Assembly (NCBI GenBank): GCA_032622095.1
Contig: CP136066.1
Location: forward strand, 143,683,559 to 143,747,558
From: Siphonodentalium dalli
Taxonomy: Eukaryota; Mollusca; Scaphopoda; Gadilida; Siphonodentaliidae
DNA: 64,000 nucleotides
Reading direction: 5' to 3'
The notes under the pieces are model-generated. The model did not search any database. It was not told the origin of the DNA and worked only from the letters and a program-made list of their open reading frames with translations. A program made the position numbers and the translations under genes. Shown piece by piece: positions 35,793 to 48,700 of this stretch (within the stretch, counting starts at the first letter, position 1; every line of letters starts with the position of its first letter).

Positions 35793-35846
35793 AACGCAAA
35801 TCATTTGCGCTTAAGCGTAAATCATTTGCGCTTAAGCGTAAATATG
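35793..35846. repeat. 21-bp tandem repeat, second site
   Basis: About 2.5 units of AAATCATTTGCGCTTAAGCGT, matching the array at 34310-34470. Confidence 0.82.
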
Positions 35847-36284
35847 ATCTATGACTATATGATCTATAAATATATTATTTTTAAGCCAGGTCACTGTGAA
35901 AATTTAATATTCCTGTACAAAATAGTGAAAACTCATTTTCACTTTTTACAGCTATATCTCCCATTGCAGTGGAAGCTCTGAGAAACAGCTATGTTAATAG
36001 CTCGATATTTATTATTGGTGATTCACTGTGGGGAAACAGCTACACTCAGTAAGTAAGTACGTTCTCATAGGAGGATGTAAAACATGATTTCATATAAACC
36101 TTTGATTTCTATTGCTACTTACAACTGAAATTCATTTTTCCAAATGGGAATTACTTTTGAATTTACCATTGTGGCAACAGCCGCACTAAACCTGGGCATA
36201 ATTAAATAAGTATCAGTAGCAGAAGTGTAGCAAAAAGAATCAATCCCTTTTTTAGAAAAGAAAACAGCTGTACTATGTATAGGA

Positions 36285-36428
36285 CACAGGGGTCTGTAAC
36301 GCGCTCCGCTGTCCGTCCCCCTTTTGCGCTGCCCATATAACGTGAAGCAGGCGCGTATATAGAAGCGGCGTATATGGGCAGCGCAAAAGGGGGGGGGCGG
36401 ACAGCGGAGCGCGTTACAGGCCCCTGTG
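36285..36428. mobile_element. 144-bp GC-rich palindromic hAT-type MITE
   Basis: CACAGGGG then CTGTAACGCGCTCCGCTGTC on the left is inverted at the right, and the arms reach CTGCCCATATA near the centre. GTATAGGA flanks it at 36277-36284 and 36429-36436, a perfect 8-bp target duplication. Its base composition differs strongly from the AT-rich surroundings. Confidence 0.9.
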
Positions 36429-36449
36429 GTATAGGATAACGGTTAATAC

Positions 36450-36513
36450 TGTACATTATTTCAGCAAATGGATCTCAGGCCTCGATCGATCTATTTGCTG
36501 AAATAATGTACAA
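36450..36513. repeat. 64-bp palindrome
   Basis: GTACATTATTTCAGCAAAT and ATTTGCTGAAATAATGTAC are exact complements around GATCTCAGGCCTCGATCGAT. Confidence 0.88.
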
Positions 36514-37112
36514 TTTGAAGCTATTATCCAGCTTAAAACATAGCCTAGTCAAAAGTATCCCCTCTGATCAGAAAGGATAAACCCAAAATGGGGTCAAGGC
36601 ACCTTGAGTTGTACCATGTGGTGGGCCCTGTACAACCAATCACTGGCTGCATGGATGGTGTGACATCTTAACTCATTGTCAACATAATGGACTGGGAGTA
36701 CCACATTGCTTTTCCAACCGTTGACTGAACATGGCATACCGACCATGAGCTTCTTCTGCGAGTTATCCTACAGGCCCTATCCTCATATTTTTGCTCAAGA
36801 TTACATTTTGGCAATTGTATTAAATTATTTATTCGGCGTATTTCGGATTTGGCAGAGAATTATAAATTGAATGACTGATAGATTTGCTGATTTGTAGGTT
36901 GAGATCGTCACTGAAGATCGAAGGATTACATTTAAATCTAAATTACTATAGTATCCGGGAACGATACTAGATTCAGGAAATTTTAACAGACAAAATTTAA
37001 TGCCTGCGTAAAACAGCATGCCTCCAATTTGAAGTTTTAGAATGGTCACTGTATACTTGAAAATTATATAGTTAGCTACATGCATATATTATGGTATCAT
37101 TACACGCAACAC

Positions 37113-37187
37113 ATCAGTTCTGATTAAAATCATACTCATAACACTCCAGTACATGGAGCTTTATGAGTATGATTTAAATCAGAACTG
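37113..37187. repeat. 75-bp palindrome
   Basis: CAGTTCTGATTAAAATCATA with CTCATAA is complemented by TTATGAGTATGATTTAAATC with AGAACTG. The loop is about 20 bp. Confidence 0.88.
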
Positions 37188-37875
37188 GCAACACATATAA
37201 ATGAAATCGTTCACAGTGAAATAACTGTCCATTAAATTTGATATTGGTCCTCCATTACCAAAATAATGGATCATTGTTTGTAAAATAATGTACGATCTCA
37301 ACAATAACCATTATCCTATAAACTTAATGCATTGAACAAAAGAGTGATGTCATAGTCATGTTTTAACATCTAGGACATTGCATATTAAGAATTGCACTGT
37401 GTAACAAAGATGGTTTATTCTACATTGTAAATTAATAACATATAAATCACTAAACAATATCACAGTATCAACAATGACGCAACAATAAAATAAATACATG
37501 TTAATGTACAATGGTAATCTATGAAATGAGGGCCCAACTTCCCAAGGCGCTCGTAGTGGGTAAATGCGCTAAAAAATAAAAGTCTGTAAAAACATCGGCA
37601 CTAAGAAGAACATGGAGAAATAGATAATGCATGTTGAAACCATTGTTATGTAACAAAACTGTTACACTGATTTGTCAATGCAAAAAATGGAGAATTATTA
37701 ATAATGGAAATAACAAACAAAGTCAATATATTTTCATGTACTTGTTGATAATAGTTGTTTTACATGTTATTTTTGCATGATCCCACTTCGAAGGCATTGA
37801 GTTCCTTTATTGTACCCTTTGAGGGTATCAGTTTGTTGTGATTTCTGTTCCAGCCTGCAGAACAGAATTAGTTAC

Positions 37876-38164
37876 TAATAAATAATAATATTTGTATAGC
37901 GCTTATTAAGCGGACCCTAAGTGCTTGACATATCATATATGCATATAAACATAAAAATGAAATATAAATATACAAAAAGCATGAGATATTCACAATATTA
38001 AAGTAATTTCTGAAACACTGCGCAAACATGCAACTTTTTAGTGACTTCTTGAAGTCGTCAAGAGTTGGTAACTCTTTTATATTTAATGGCAGATGATACC
38101 ATGCATTTTGACATGTAACTTTAAAAGAAAGGTAGCCATGGGTCATGGGTTGCTTGATATGCAT
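37876..38164 (-). mobile_element. LINE 3' end fragment (C-terminus of reverse transcriptase ORF)
   Basis: The minus strand encodes SFKVTCQNAWYHLPLNIKEL followed by PTLDDFKKSLKSCMF, the WxxLPxxIxxxxSLxxFKxxLK motif found at the end of CR1/L2-type LINE ORF2 proteins. The 3' end GCGCTATACAAATATTATTA is the usual LINE tail with a short microsatellite. The rest of the element is missing (5' truncation). Confidence 0.65.
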
Positions 38165-39589
38165 ATATCACAAGTTTATAAAGAGTTCTATCTGTCACAG
38201 GTAGCCAATGTTGTTCTTGCAGATATTACATTTGCACTACTGATCTCAGTGCTACAGCTAAAGTTCAGATGTTCATTAATAAGTTTCAAGTGCAAACAAC
38301 CAAATTCTTATGACTGCTATATTCATACACTTCAGTTTTTTAATTTGAACTACATGTAATCGTGAATGATTTAGATTTTCTGAGAAATTTCACCATGCTA
38401 TAATATTTTTCTCGCATTATTTAGAAATTATAAAGCAGACTATTTCGTAATGCAGTAGCATGAATACAAAACTGATTCAGAATTAATTAGTCTCTACTAC
38501 ACAGATAAAGTCGCGAAGTAGGTCATCACTTCTCTATAAGGAGCATGTGAATTTTGCAATGATTTTTTGTTTGTTTTATCAAAAACTGCGATAAAATACT
38601 TTTAAATTTGTTCAGTGGATAAACAGAACATCCGCATTGTATATCTGAATAAAGAATTTATTTTTGCTTGTATATAAATGCCCACATACTCGCAAAAATA
38701 ATTTGTTTATGCAGCTATAAGTGGATATTCTCTATTGATGTGCACCTGTGGATGGAATACATGTACCTCTGCTCCTCTCATGAGTTGCTGGTATGGACAA
38801 GAAAGTCACTATGCCAGGTACACTGCCAAATTAGAAGACAATGTTTGCAGCTGCCATATGAACAATGTGCATGTGGAAAAAAGCTTATAATAGCCCAATG
38901 TTGCTTCCTTGTTGAATGATGGGAATTGTAACAGTGGCATATGCCCTATGCCTGGGGTAATAACCTATGTAAAATGAATTGAAAATAATCTTCTGTATAA
39001 TGTTCTATATAAATATATCAATTATTATATTATTATTATTTTTACTAAGCCTTGAATCCAAATAATTTCACTAACATTTTGAGTATTAACTATAACATTT
39101 CAGGAAATGCCCATATCCAGCATTAGATTAAAGGGATACGTACACTAAATCCCGCAATTTATGGGACCATCTCCTTTTATACCCAACACAGAATATATGC
39201 AACAAATGAATGAATTTGAGCCATGGATTAGTGCAAAATACACTTGTGTGCTCTATGAACGATACAAACAACATGGTAGTTATAATGAAAATGAGTTTGT
39301 GACTCCGAGTTTATGACTCAAAGCATTAGCTCATTTTCATTATAATTAACATGTTGTTTGTGTCCCGCTTTAAGCAGTCATGTCATAATAAGGAATCAAT
39401 AATCTCCCTTTTCGAAATACTTATAGCTTTCAGTATCATGGCCTTGATCAATAATTGAACATCAAAGTGAAAATTCAATTCCATGACAACATTACTCATA
39501 TTGTACAAACAGCACCCGTATGTTCATCATTATATGTTATCCAGCTTATTGTTTCATTCTTAATTTCTTCCATATATACATAGCAGATA
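38165..39589. other. Sequence 3' of the HCDH-RING gene
   Basis: It includes the likely 3' UTR (minus strand from 39589 down). An imperfect AATAAG lies about 50 bases after the stop, and no canonical AATAAA was seen close by. A LINE-tail-like ATTATTATTATT run lies near 39020. Confidence 0.45.
39240..39372. repeat. Inverted repeat next to the 3' side of the RING exon
   Basis: ACAAACAACATGGTAGTTAT and AATGAAAATGAG are complemented by CTCATTTTCATTATAATTAA and CATGTTGTTTGTGT. It lies about 220 bp downstream of the stop codon of the HCDH-RING gene and could be transcribed in its 3' UTR. Confidence 0.75.
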
Positions 39590-39780
39590 TCAGGACAAAT
39601 ATATTGATATCAATTCTGTAATATCCTTTCTGCAGATGGGACAGGCATCATGGCGATTTAAGAGCATCGTTGAGCAATGTTTACAGGTGACAAGATGGTG
39701 GCATGGACACAGGAGACAGTCACGAACACGATCCATGCATATTGCGCACTCTCGTTCCTCGCTTTTCATCACAGACACAG
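39590..39780 (-). CDS. HCDH-RING gene terminal exon, C3HC4 RING finger
   Basis: A TTTTTTTCAG acceptor starts a 191-nt exon ending TGA. The split codon G|CT gives Ala. The 62 residues contain CAIC, then PCHH, CKHC and CPIC, which fits Cys-x2-Cys, Cys-x-His, Cys-x2-Cys, Cys-x2-Cys, a complete C3HC4 RING of the C-terminal type seen in MUL1 and IAP proteins. All eight zinc ligands are present, so ligase function is plausible. Confidence 0.92.
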
Positions 39781-42700
39781 CTGAAAAAAACAACAAAATA
39801 CTGTTTTAGTGATCATATGTTCAACCAAGCCTGAATTTAGTGTTCTGACATTTGCAGAATGAGGTTCTCAGAGGGTGAATTTAGTGATGCTATCCCGCGC
39901 AGCAGACTAGCATCACCAATTTCCCCTCTGGGGAACTCATTCTGCTTAGGCCTCATCTTCTAGTCTGAAATTAACATTGTTTTGGTTACTTTTTCGTTTT
40001 CAGTTTCTATATCCCCTAATTTGCAGAAGATAAATTGCATCATCGAGGTGTCTAATGGGTGAAGATCACCAACTTCAACTGGGGAACTTCAATCTGATCC
40101 TAGTTCTCACATAGCAGTTGAGGCCTGAGCAGAATGATGTCCCCAGAGGGTGAGTTTGGTGATGCTAGTCCACTATGTTGGATAGCGTCATTAAATTCAC
40201 CCTCTGGGGACCTCATTCTGCAAATGTCAGACACACTAAACTCAGGCTTGTGTTAAACATATGCAAACCTTCTCAAGATCCGAGATAATCTGTTGTGATA
40301 ATCTAAGCAATTCCTTTTTTGAATTAATTGAAAAAAATGTAACAGTAATTGCAAAATGGGTTATAGATTCATCATATAAAACATCTAATGTTAACAAACT
40401 CGCTCAATTCAAAGTTTCTCGGCATTTCGTCTTCTTTACTTCAGTCATGGAATAAAATAATAGCATTTACTCTACATATATAAACTTAAAGGTACTCAAT
40501 CCAAAATGATGGTCCCCATATTATCAGATTTCAACAACAAAAGTTTTAGAAATGCCGCTTCAGTTATAAGAATTGATTAATTGCCCAAAAATAATGCTAC
40601 AGTCAACTATAGTATAAACTTGCCAGAAACGTGTTATTTATCAACATGATGTTCGACGAAATTTGGCCTTATTATCAACACAAAGCCTGTTGATTTTAGA
40701 GTTATCCCTCTTCATCCGCAAATTGGTCCGAGACCGTCGGCTCATCAACTTTTTACTGGGCCACTAATAAGTCTCGATGGTGAAAAATAATAATTAAAAA
40801 ATTTGATACCTAATAAATCTGAGCTTTGATAGGTGGGTTTGACTCAAATTAAATATTTTTTAACCCCAAATAAATAGTATTTGAGGGGCACTTAATCGGA
40901 TTATGCATCTCTAAAATTGTAGGTGGTTATCATCGTACAGATACTATGATAAAGAGACATTCAATCCAAAGTTAATTTGAAGAGAAAAATGTTTATCTAA
41001 ATGCTTGACATAATCAAACAATCAATCATTGTGAGAGATATAAACTGCTGTCATTGTGAGAGATGGAAACTGCCAATTTGATCAGGGTCCATGCTGGCCC
41101 AAAATTTAATTTTGCCAAATAATTAATTTTCAGGTAATTTATCCTTAGGCATTGACAATGGCAATCTGAAAGACTTTCGTTGTTGGTTTAGAAGTTACGA
41201 CCAGGCTATACCAAATAAGGCTAGGAAGTGATCCGAGTGAGATACCGGTGCATCGAAGACCTCGATGTCATACACAATGCCAACTGAACAAGTTCCATTG
41301 ATTTCAAAACATTCGAAAACTTGGTAGCTGAGTCCACTTTGTTTTCCATGTGAAAATTGAAATCTCCCAAGACAATGAACTGCCCTTTGTATTTATTTGG
41401 AGGGATATTTAGGTAATATAATGAAATTGGCCATGGAAATACTGTGGTAAATGCCACGGCAACATGTGGAATCTAACATGCCATAGCAGTAATTTGCAGT
41501 CGGACATTTTTCCTAATTTCGAGGGCTGATATAAGCACACGACAGACAGGAGAAATGGTAATACAGAAGGATTAATATTCATTGGTGGGAAATGTTCAGA
41601 TAATAAGTTCAACATGGTCCTTTGTTTAACTTAATATTATCTGAAAATTTCTTAACCATTCCATGACTGGAGCATCCTGAAATTTTTCGAAAACCCTGTG
41701 CCAATGCATTCTCTTATATATGCGAGTCTCCCATAGGGAGCCTCGGATATATATAAGAGAATACATTGGCCTAACAATATTTACCTTGACTTTGCAAGCC
41801 AGTATCTACATGACTGGAGCATCCTGAAATTTTGCGAAAACCCTGTGTCAATGCATTCTCTTATATATGCAAGTCTCCATAGGGAGCCTCACATATATAA
41901 GAGAATACATCGTCCTAACAATATTTAGCTTGACCTGGTAAGCCAGTACATTCTCTTATATGGGATACTCACATATATATAAGAGAATGCACTGGCACAT
42001 GGTCTTTAATGCTGCACCAGCGCAGCTCCTGCCATGAAAGGGTTATGGGATAACCACCCGTCAATGAGTATTTAGTATGAAAAAGGTTAATATAGATTAC
42101 ATACCAACATCTTCATCGTGTGGCGGTGGGTTATTCCCCCTGTGAGACAGCTGGGGTAGCATGTTTTCAAACTGGAAAGCCATTCCTGAAGAGTTATTTA
42201 TCTGTTCCTGTCTCTGTCTGAGTCTCTCATCTCGCTGTTCTTCCGTGAGTATTAAAGGCTCCCCACCTGATCGGAAAAACAGCGTCTTCCCCATCTTCTC
42301 TATAAATATTCTCACTGCCAATGGAAAAAAACCATACATGAGATATCATTAGAAGAGAGCTTTAGCAATCTTGTGATAAATATTTATGAATATTGACAAG
42401 CCTGCAAATAGTGTCAGTCATTTGCAGACTGAGGTCCCCAGAGGGTGAATTTAGTGACGCTATCCTGCATGGTGGGCTAGCATCACTAAATTCACCCTAT
42501 GGGAACCTCATTCCGCTTTGGCCTCAACTGTTATGGGAGACCCATGATCAGATTGAAGTTACCCAGTTAAAGTTGGTGATGTTCACCCATTAGTCACCTC
42601 GATTATTGTATTTTATCTTCTGCAAATTAGGGGATATAGAAACTTCCTAGAAGGGAAAAAGTAGTTAAAAGTTATGTTAATTTGAGACTATAGATACCTC

Positions 42701-45700
42701 CCACAAAATGAGGCCTAAGCAGAATGAGGACACCAGAGGGGGAATTTGATGATGATATCACGCTGTATGGGATAGCATCACTAAACTCACCCTCTGGGGA
42801 CCTCATTCTGCAAATGACAAACACACTATTTGCAGACTTGAATATTGAATATATAATAACATCCACTTCATTTTCTATACATGTACTAGTAATTTCGGTT
42901 ATACTAAAGACCGAGCAGAAAACAGATAAGACAAAAATATGAAGAATAGATGTCATATGGTCATGAAGAAACATTTGTTCCAGTATTGTATTAATGTTTT
43001 GTGGTCGTGTGGGCTATTTTGACACCAAAAAGTCCGAAATAATTAATCAAATCATCAAAAACTTAACACTCATTATTTGTTCAAGTTATGGAGGAGTGGA
43101 ACAGTCTGGAGAATAGCACATGCGAGGAACCAACAGACGAAACAGCATAGTCCTCCCACAGTGCAAACACAGACGAGAGGCTCCAGCGCTGAAACCCATA
43201 CAGATTTCCCACCAATGAATAGAAATCATTCTACACTTGTGTTGAATGTCATCTGTTAAAATTTCATGAACATCCATGCAAATGAATAATAGACCTTCCA
43301 ATGTATGCATCTATATCTAATGGAAGATTCCACTTAAATTGATAAAATATATCAACTTCATTTTTCAGCATTATCCAGTGGGCATTGCAGAATGCTCATA
43401 TTGTAGAAATATCAGGTGAAATGAAATCTTCTAAATTTAAAATAATGAAAAGCTTTATTACAGGCTGAGAATTAGCTTGAGCACATGGATATAGATGCAA
43501 CTTAACCAGGGACAGGAGGTTTGGTCAAAATTTTCAAAAGTTTGAAATTCCATCCCTCAATCAATGGTAGTTTGAAATTTCATGCTGAAAATAGTGTAAA
43601 TAGCCAAGAATACAATATTTTCCTCTACTGAGTCAAAATAATAAACTTTAAAATGGCCATCAGTTGGAAATTTTGAACTTTAGTTGGGTGCTAGGTTGGA
43701 AATTTCTAACTAAATGATGTTTCGTTGGAAATTTTGGTCTACAAGGGGGAGGTGTAGCAGGAAATTCTAAGTTGAACACCATCAATGAAGGCCTCCCTAT
43801 CCATGTCTCTGATGACTTACCATTCTCTATAATAAATGCTGACGTCTCCCTCCAAGGAGTTATCTCCACTTCTGGTATATAGTACACTGGGAACAGGAAC
43901 CTCAACCCGAGAGTTCTCTGTAAATAATCAGAAGGGAGATCACAAAAGTAGCATCTACAGTAATGCCCTAAATAATCGACCCCTAAACCACAGCAGAATT
44001 ATGGGTAACTTTTCAGGATTTAGTCAGAAATATGGCTTGTTGCCATTCATCGGAAAGCGCTCACTGAGAGCTTTCCGATGAATGGCAACAAGTCATATTT
44101 GTTTAAGAATCAAATTTTTTTTAAGAATCAAATATAATACATACAAATCGCTGAATAGAAAATAGAAGAACTGACTTTGGAATGCGTTATTGACTTTGCT
44201 AAAGAAAAACCAGGAACTACAAATATATCTAGATTGAAAGTCTGTACCTCTTTATGGACGGTCCTCTCTGTTATGTCTGACATTGACAATCTCAGTGTGC
44301 TACTGACTATAACTGCATCGGGCTGACATATATGAGACACTCCTGAAAAAAAAAAATATTCTTTAGTCATATTATGTACCAGTACTTATTACATGTATTC
44401 TAGTAACCTTGCAAACCTATATTTTGGTAACAAGTTATTATACTGTTAGCCTTCCAACCAATAAATTAGTAAAGGCCTTGTATTAGAACAAACATAATAC
44501 CATTGATGCATCGAAGGCGTCAAACACAAGTATTGGAATTTGATCTAATTGGATGTGGCATGTTTACTCAGAAGTTTCCATCGTTTACGATCACAGAAAT
44601 TGACAATGATGCCGGAAATGGATCTAACCTGACAAAGCTGTTCGAGTAAACACAATAGTCATTTCAGATTAACTTATATTGAAAATATTGATAAGGCCCA
44701 ACATGGTCAGCACATTTACACAATATTACAAACAAATTATAATATAATTTTGATATTTTGACACTGACAATACAAATTTTTTACAAAATGTGATGGTCAC
44801 ATCACTCGGACGCAGTCTGCATTGGCTTTAATAAGTTATATATACCTGCCTGAAATTTGTAGCATTTAACCACTATTGCTGATGAGGCAAACCACATTTG
44901 TTGGATCATTTCACGGAGGCCTCCAGTTAGCCAGTTGGTGATGTTCATGACGCATAAGGCCAACAGGCCTTAAAATCCATGAATTTTCACGGGAATGAAA
45001 GTTGATTCACAAGTTATATGGTAAGATAATCAAAATCGAATCATGTGCTTTAATGCTAACTTTTTTCAGAGATGAATTTAGCCAATTTTTGAACAGTAAT
45101 ATCTTACTTTAAGATTGTTAAAAAGTTACACTCTCCCTGTATCTTCAGTCAAGTGAGTTGATGTGAATGTGACAGGAATGCAGAATTGCAATATTTATTG
45201 TACATGCATAGCTTTCAATTTTGAAATATTTACTGTTAGCCAAATAAAGTAAACACCCTGTAGCACCTATGACTATCTTTCTATAACAAAGCAGAGATAT
45301 GTATGCGAGGATCAAAGTTGATTCTCATGTTTCACTTTCAGAGAATCATTTACGAGAAATCTATTCAATTCTCATACAAATTGTAAGCCCGGGGCCAACA
45401 TAAGCCGTCCAGTGATAGAAAAGCTATTTGAATCCTGATAGGTATGGATTTTAGATCCACACACAGGGAAGGTAACCTAATTAACCGTTCCATGACTGGA
45501 GCTTCCTGAAATTTTGCGAAAAACCTGTGTCAATGCATCCTCTTAAATATAAGAGTCTCCTATAGGGAGCCTTGCGTATTTAAGAGAATACATTGGCCTA
45601 ACAATATTTACTTTGTAAGCCAGTGCATTCCCTTATATATGCAAGGCACCCTATGAGAGAGTCGCATATATAAGAGAATGCACTGGCAAAGGGTCTTTAA

Positions 45701-48700
45701 TGCATCTATTATTTATCTGGACAAGCTTGTCAGTTACTTCCTAAGTGTCATTGGAGTGGAGTTATTTCGCGGTGAAATTAAACCTCTGCACTGTCTTTTA
45801 CTCCACCCGTAAAACTGACCAAGCCTTGAAATAGTGTGTCTGTCATTTGCAGAATGAGGTCCCCAGAGGGTGAATTTAGTGATGCTATCCCGCATGGCCA
45901 GGCTAGCATCACCAAATTCACCCTCTGGGGATGTCATTCTGCTAAGTCCTCAACTGCTATGGGAGACCTAGTATTAGATTGAAGTTTCCCAGTTGGAGTT
46001 GGTGATGTTCACCCATCAGTCACCTCTATTATGAATTTTATCTTCTGCATATATAGAAACTGAACAGAAGTAACTAAAAACAATATTATTTTGAGACTAT
46101 AGATAAAATGAGGTCCCCAAATGGTGAATTTGGTGATGCTAGCCCACTGTGCAGATAGTGTCAGGCCAAAAAAAAGATAGTATGTTTCCAATAACGGTGT
46201 GAAAAAATTAGGGTAGATACTAGTAGGTAGGGAATTTTTTTTATTTTTTATCCAGCTTCAGAAATATTGAACTACCGCGACCGAAGTGACATAAAATGCC
46301 AACTCATGTTGTGGGGAAAGTATTACTTGAACAACACAGTGGAAATATACATTAACTCTTTCGCTGCCACCCGCCACCACAGACGTACCCCCCAGTGCCA
46401 CGCATCCCGTACATATATCCATGTATTTCAGGTATATATGGGTAATACATTATATCTCAAGCAGTTTCTAATATAATTAGTTGAAACTTCACATGTATAT
46501 AGACATAGGTATACCCTGTCGAATGCCGCCGTGGACACGCCCACCAAGGTCACGTGACATTGTCGGCCATCTTGGATTAGTGGCTATTTACCGGTATATG
46601 AACAGTTTGTGTGGGTATGAATGGGTGTGTTGTTTGTTTTCTAATTTTCAACCCAATTATACGATGTCCAACAGTAAGGTACACGGGAGTAACCTATATG
46701 AACCCACTTTGGAAATAAAATAGGTCACATGACCTTGGCGTCCATCTTGGATTTATGCAAGTTGCCACCTATTTGTAGCAAAATGGGATACAATGGCGCA
46801 CTTTGTTGAGTTCGTGCTTTTGTTGCTTGAATATTCCCTGATAGGTACAATTCCAAATATAGATATATATATATATAACCATACCCATATGTATATATAC
46901 CTGCAGGGTGACATATGACCCTGCTCTGCCCCTTATAAGTCACGTGATCTTGATGGCCATCTTGAATTTCAGGAAAATTGGGTTTTACGATGATTTATGT
47001 GAATTATATGGGTCACGCGGGCGTACGCATGGTCAACTCACCAGCATAATTAATTTAGTTGCCTGTTATCACCACTGGAAAATGATACAATAGACAAGGG
47101 TTGTTCAAAACCAGTAAAGGTGTATTATAAATAAGAGGTATAAGTATCTTATGCTCCGCAGGCGCCCTTCGATCATTAGAGTAGAGGTTAGTTACCCACC
47201 CGCCACCCTATCCCGCCACCCATAGTATCTTATGCGCCGCAGGCGCCCATATAGAGGCTACTGCCCACATAAATAATAGGTATAAGTATCTTATGCGCCG
47301 CAGGCGCCCCTCGATCATTAGAGTATAGAGGTTAGTTACCCACCCACCACCCCGCCACCATAGTATCTTATGCGCCGCAGGCGCCCCTATAGAGGCTACT
47401 GCCCACATAAATAATAGGTATAAGTATCTTATGCGCCGCAGGCGCCCCTCGACCATTAGAGTATAGAGGTAATAACAATAACTTCTTCAGTCCTGAGTCT
47501 TTTGCGAGCAGCCATTTTCGACTGATAACCACGTGCTAACAACAATGACGCAATATTCCGCCTCTGACTATACTCCCATAACGTCAGAAATAGCATGACC
47601 TTGAGGACATTGTCGCTTTAAATTGTTCGCGCGCAACAGTACAACAGATAAATACGTTGTACACTGTCAAACATGCCGGAAAGAATAGAGTTATATCCCA
47701 TACATTAGACTACATACCAAATTCGCAAAAATGCGCGATTGGCAGCGTCTTCGAAGTTCGCATTTATGCGCGTTTGGCAGTGAAAGAGTTAAGATTGAAT
47801 AAAAGATCAAACTTGGTTTATGCTTATGTGTGTGATTTGTTATTCACATACCACATTTTCGTAATTTTGGCTATATTACTTGGTATGAAATTGATGTCAC
47901 TAACGTTTTATGAGAATTTTACCCATACCGCCATTACACCGGTACTTCTTTTGTAATGACTACATCCCATTGTCTGGAGGTAGACAGTACATGTACATCC
48001 AACATAGCATGCCTGGTTTTTGGAAACAGTAAGCATGCCTGGTTTTTGGAAACAGTAGCTATACCCCTACCATGTGTGGTGATAACCCCTATATACATAT
48101 ACCGATATACACCCACTATGTCTGTTGATTATTCCCAAACAAGGCTTAAAGCAGGCCTGAGATCAACTCTCAGAAAATTTAAATCGCAAAATCATGCCCA
48201 TCAATCCATGAATCCATCAATTCTCACCTGGAGTTTTAACTTTTGAGGTTTGAGGTCCAACTGTCACTGTATGGTCACTTTACACAGGGATATGTTAGAT
48301 ACCATGTGCTTTGCACACTAATGAACATCATTATGTATGTGCATTGGTGGTTTTAAAAAAGTTTTTTTTTTTTATAGAAATTTTCTGTTTTTCCTCAAAA
48401 TATCAATAAAAAGATTAGGGTCGGCGGTTATATTTAGGGTCGGTCGATGTGCGGAAACATAGTATCTCTTTTCATTGGCCTCACTAAATTCACCCTCTGG
48501 GGACCTCATTTTGCAAATGACAGACACACTATTTGCAGGCTTGTTTCACATCCCATCATCAGCTTTCTATTACCCAATATGTATTATTCATTTAAATTTA
48601 TTTTGCGTGTGTTTTATTGGAGCATATTGTGACGTGGCCACAGCGGTATAACCATCATTAAAACACACGTTTAACTATGATAATTTATTATTAGCTCAAC

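Noticed and set aside
47208-47456. Minus-strand frame with a repeated GRLRRIRYLYLLFMWAVASI peptide
   Set aside because: It is a translation of the 138-bp tandem repeat. The membrane-like look is incidental.
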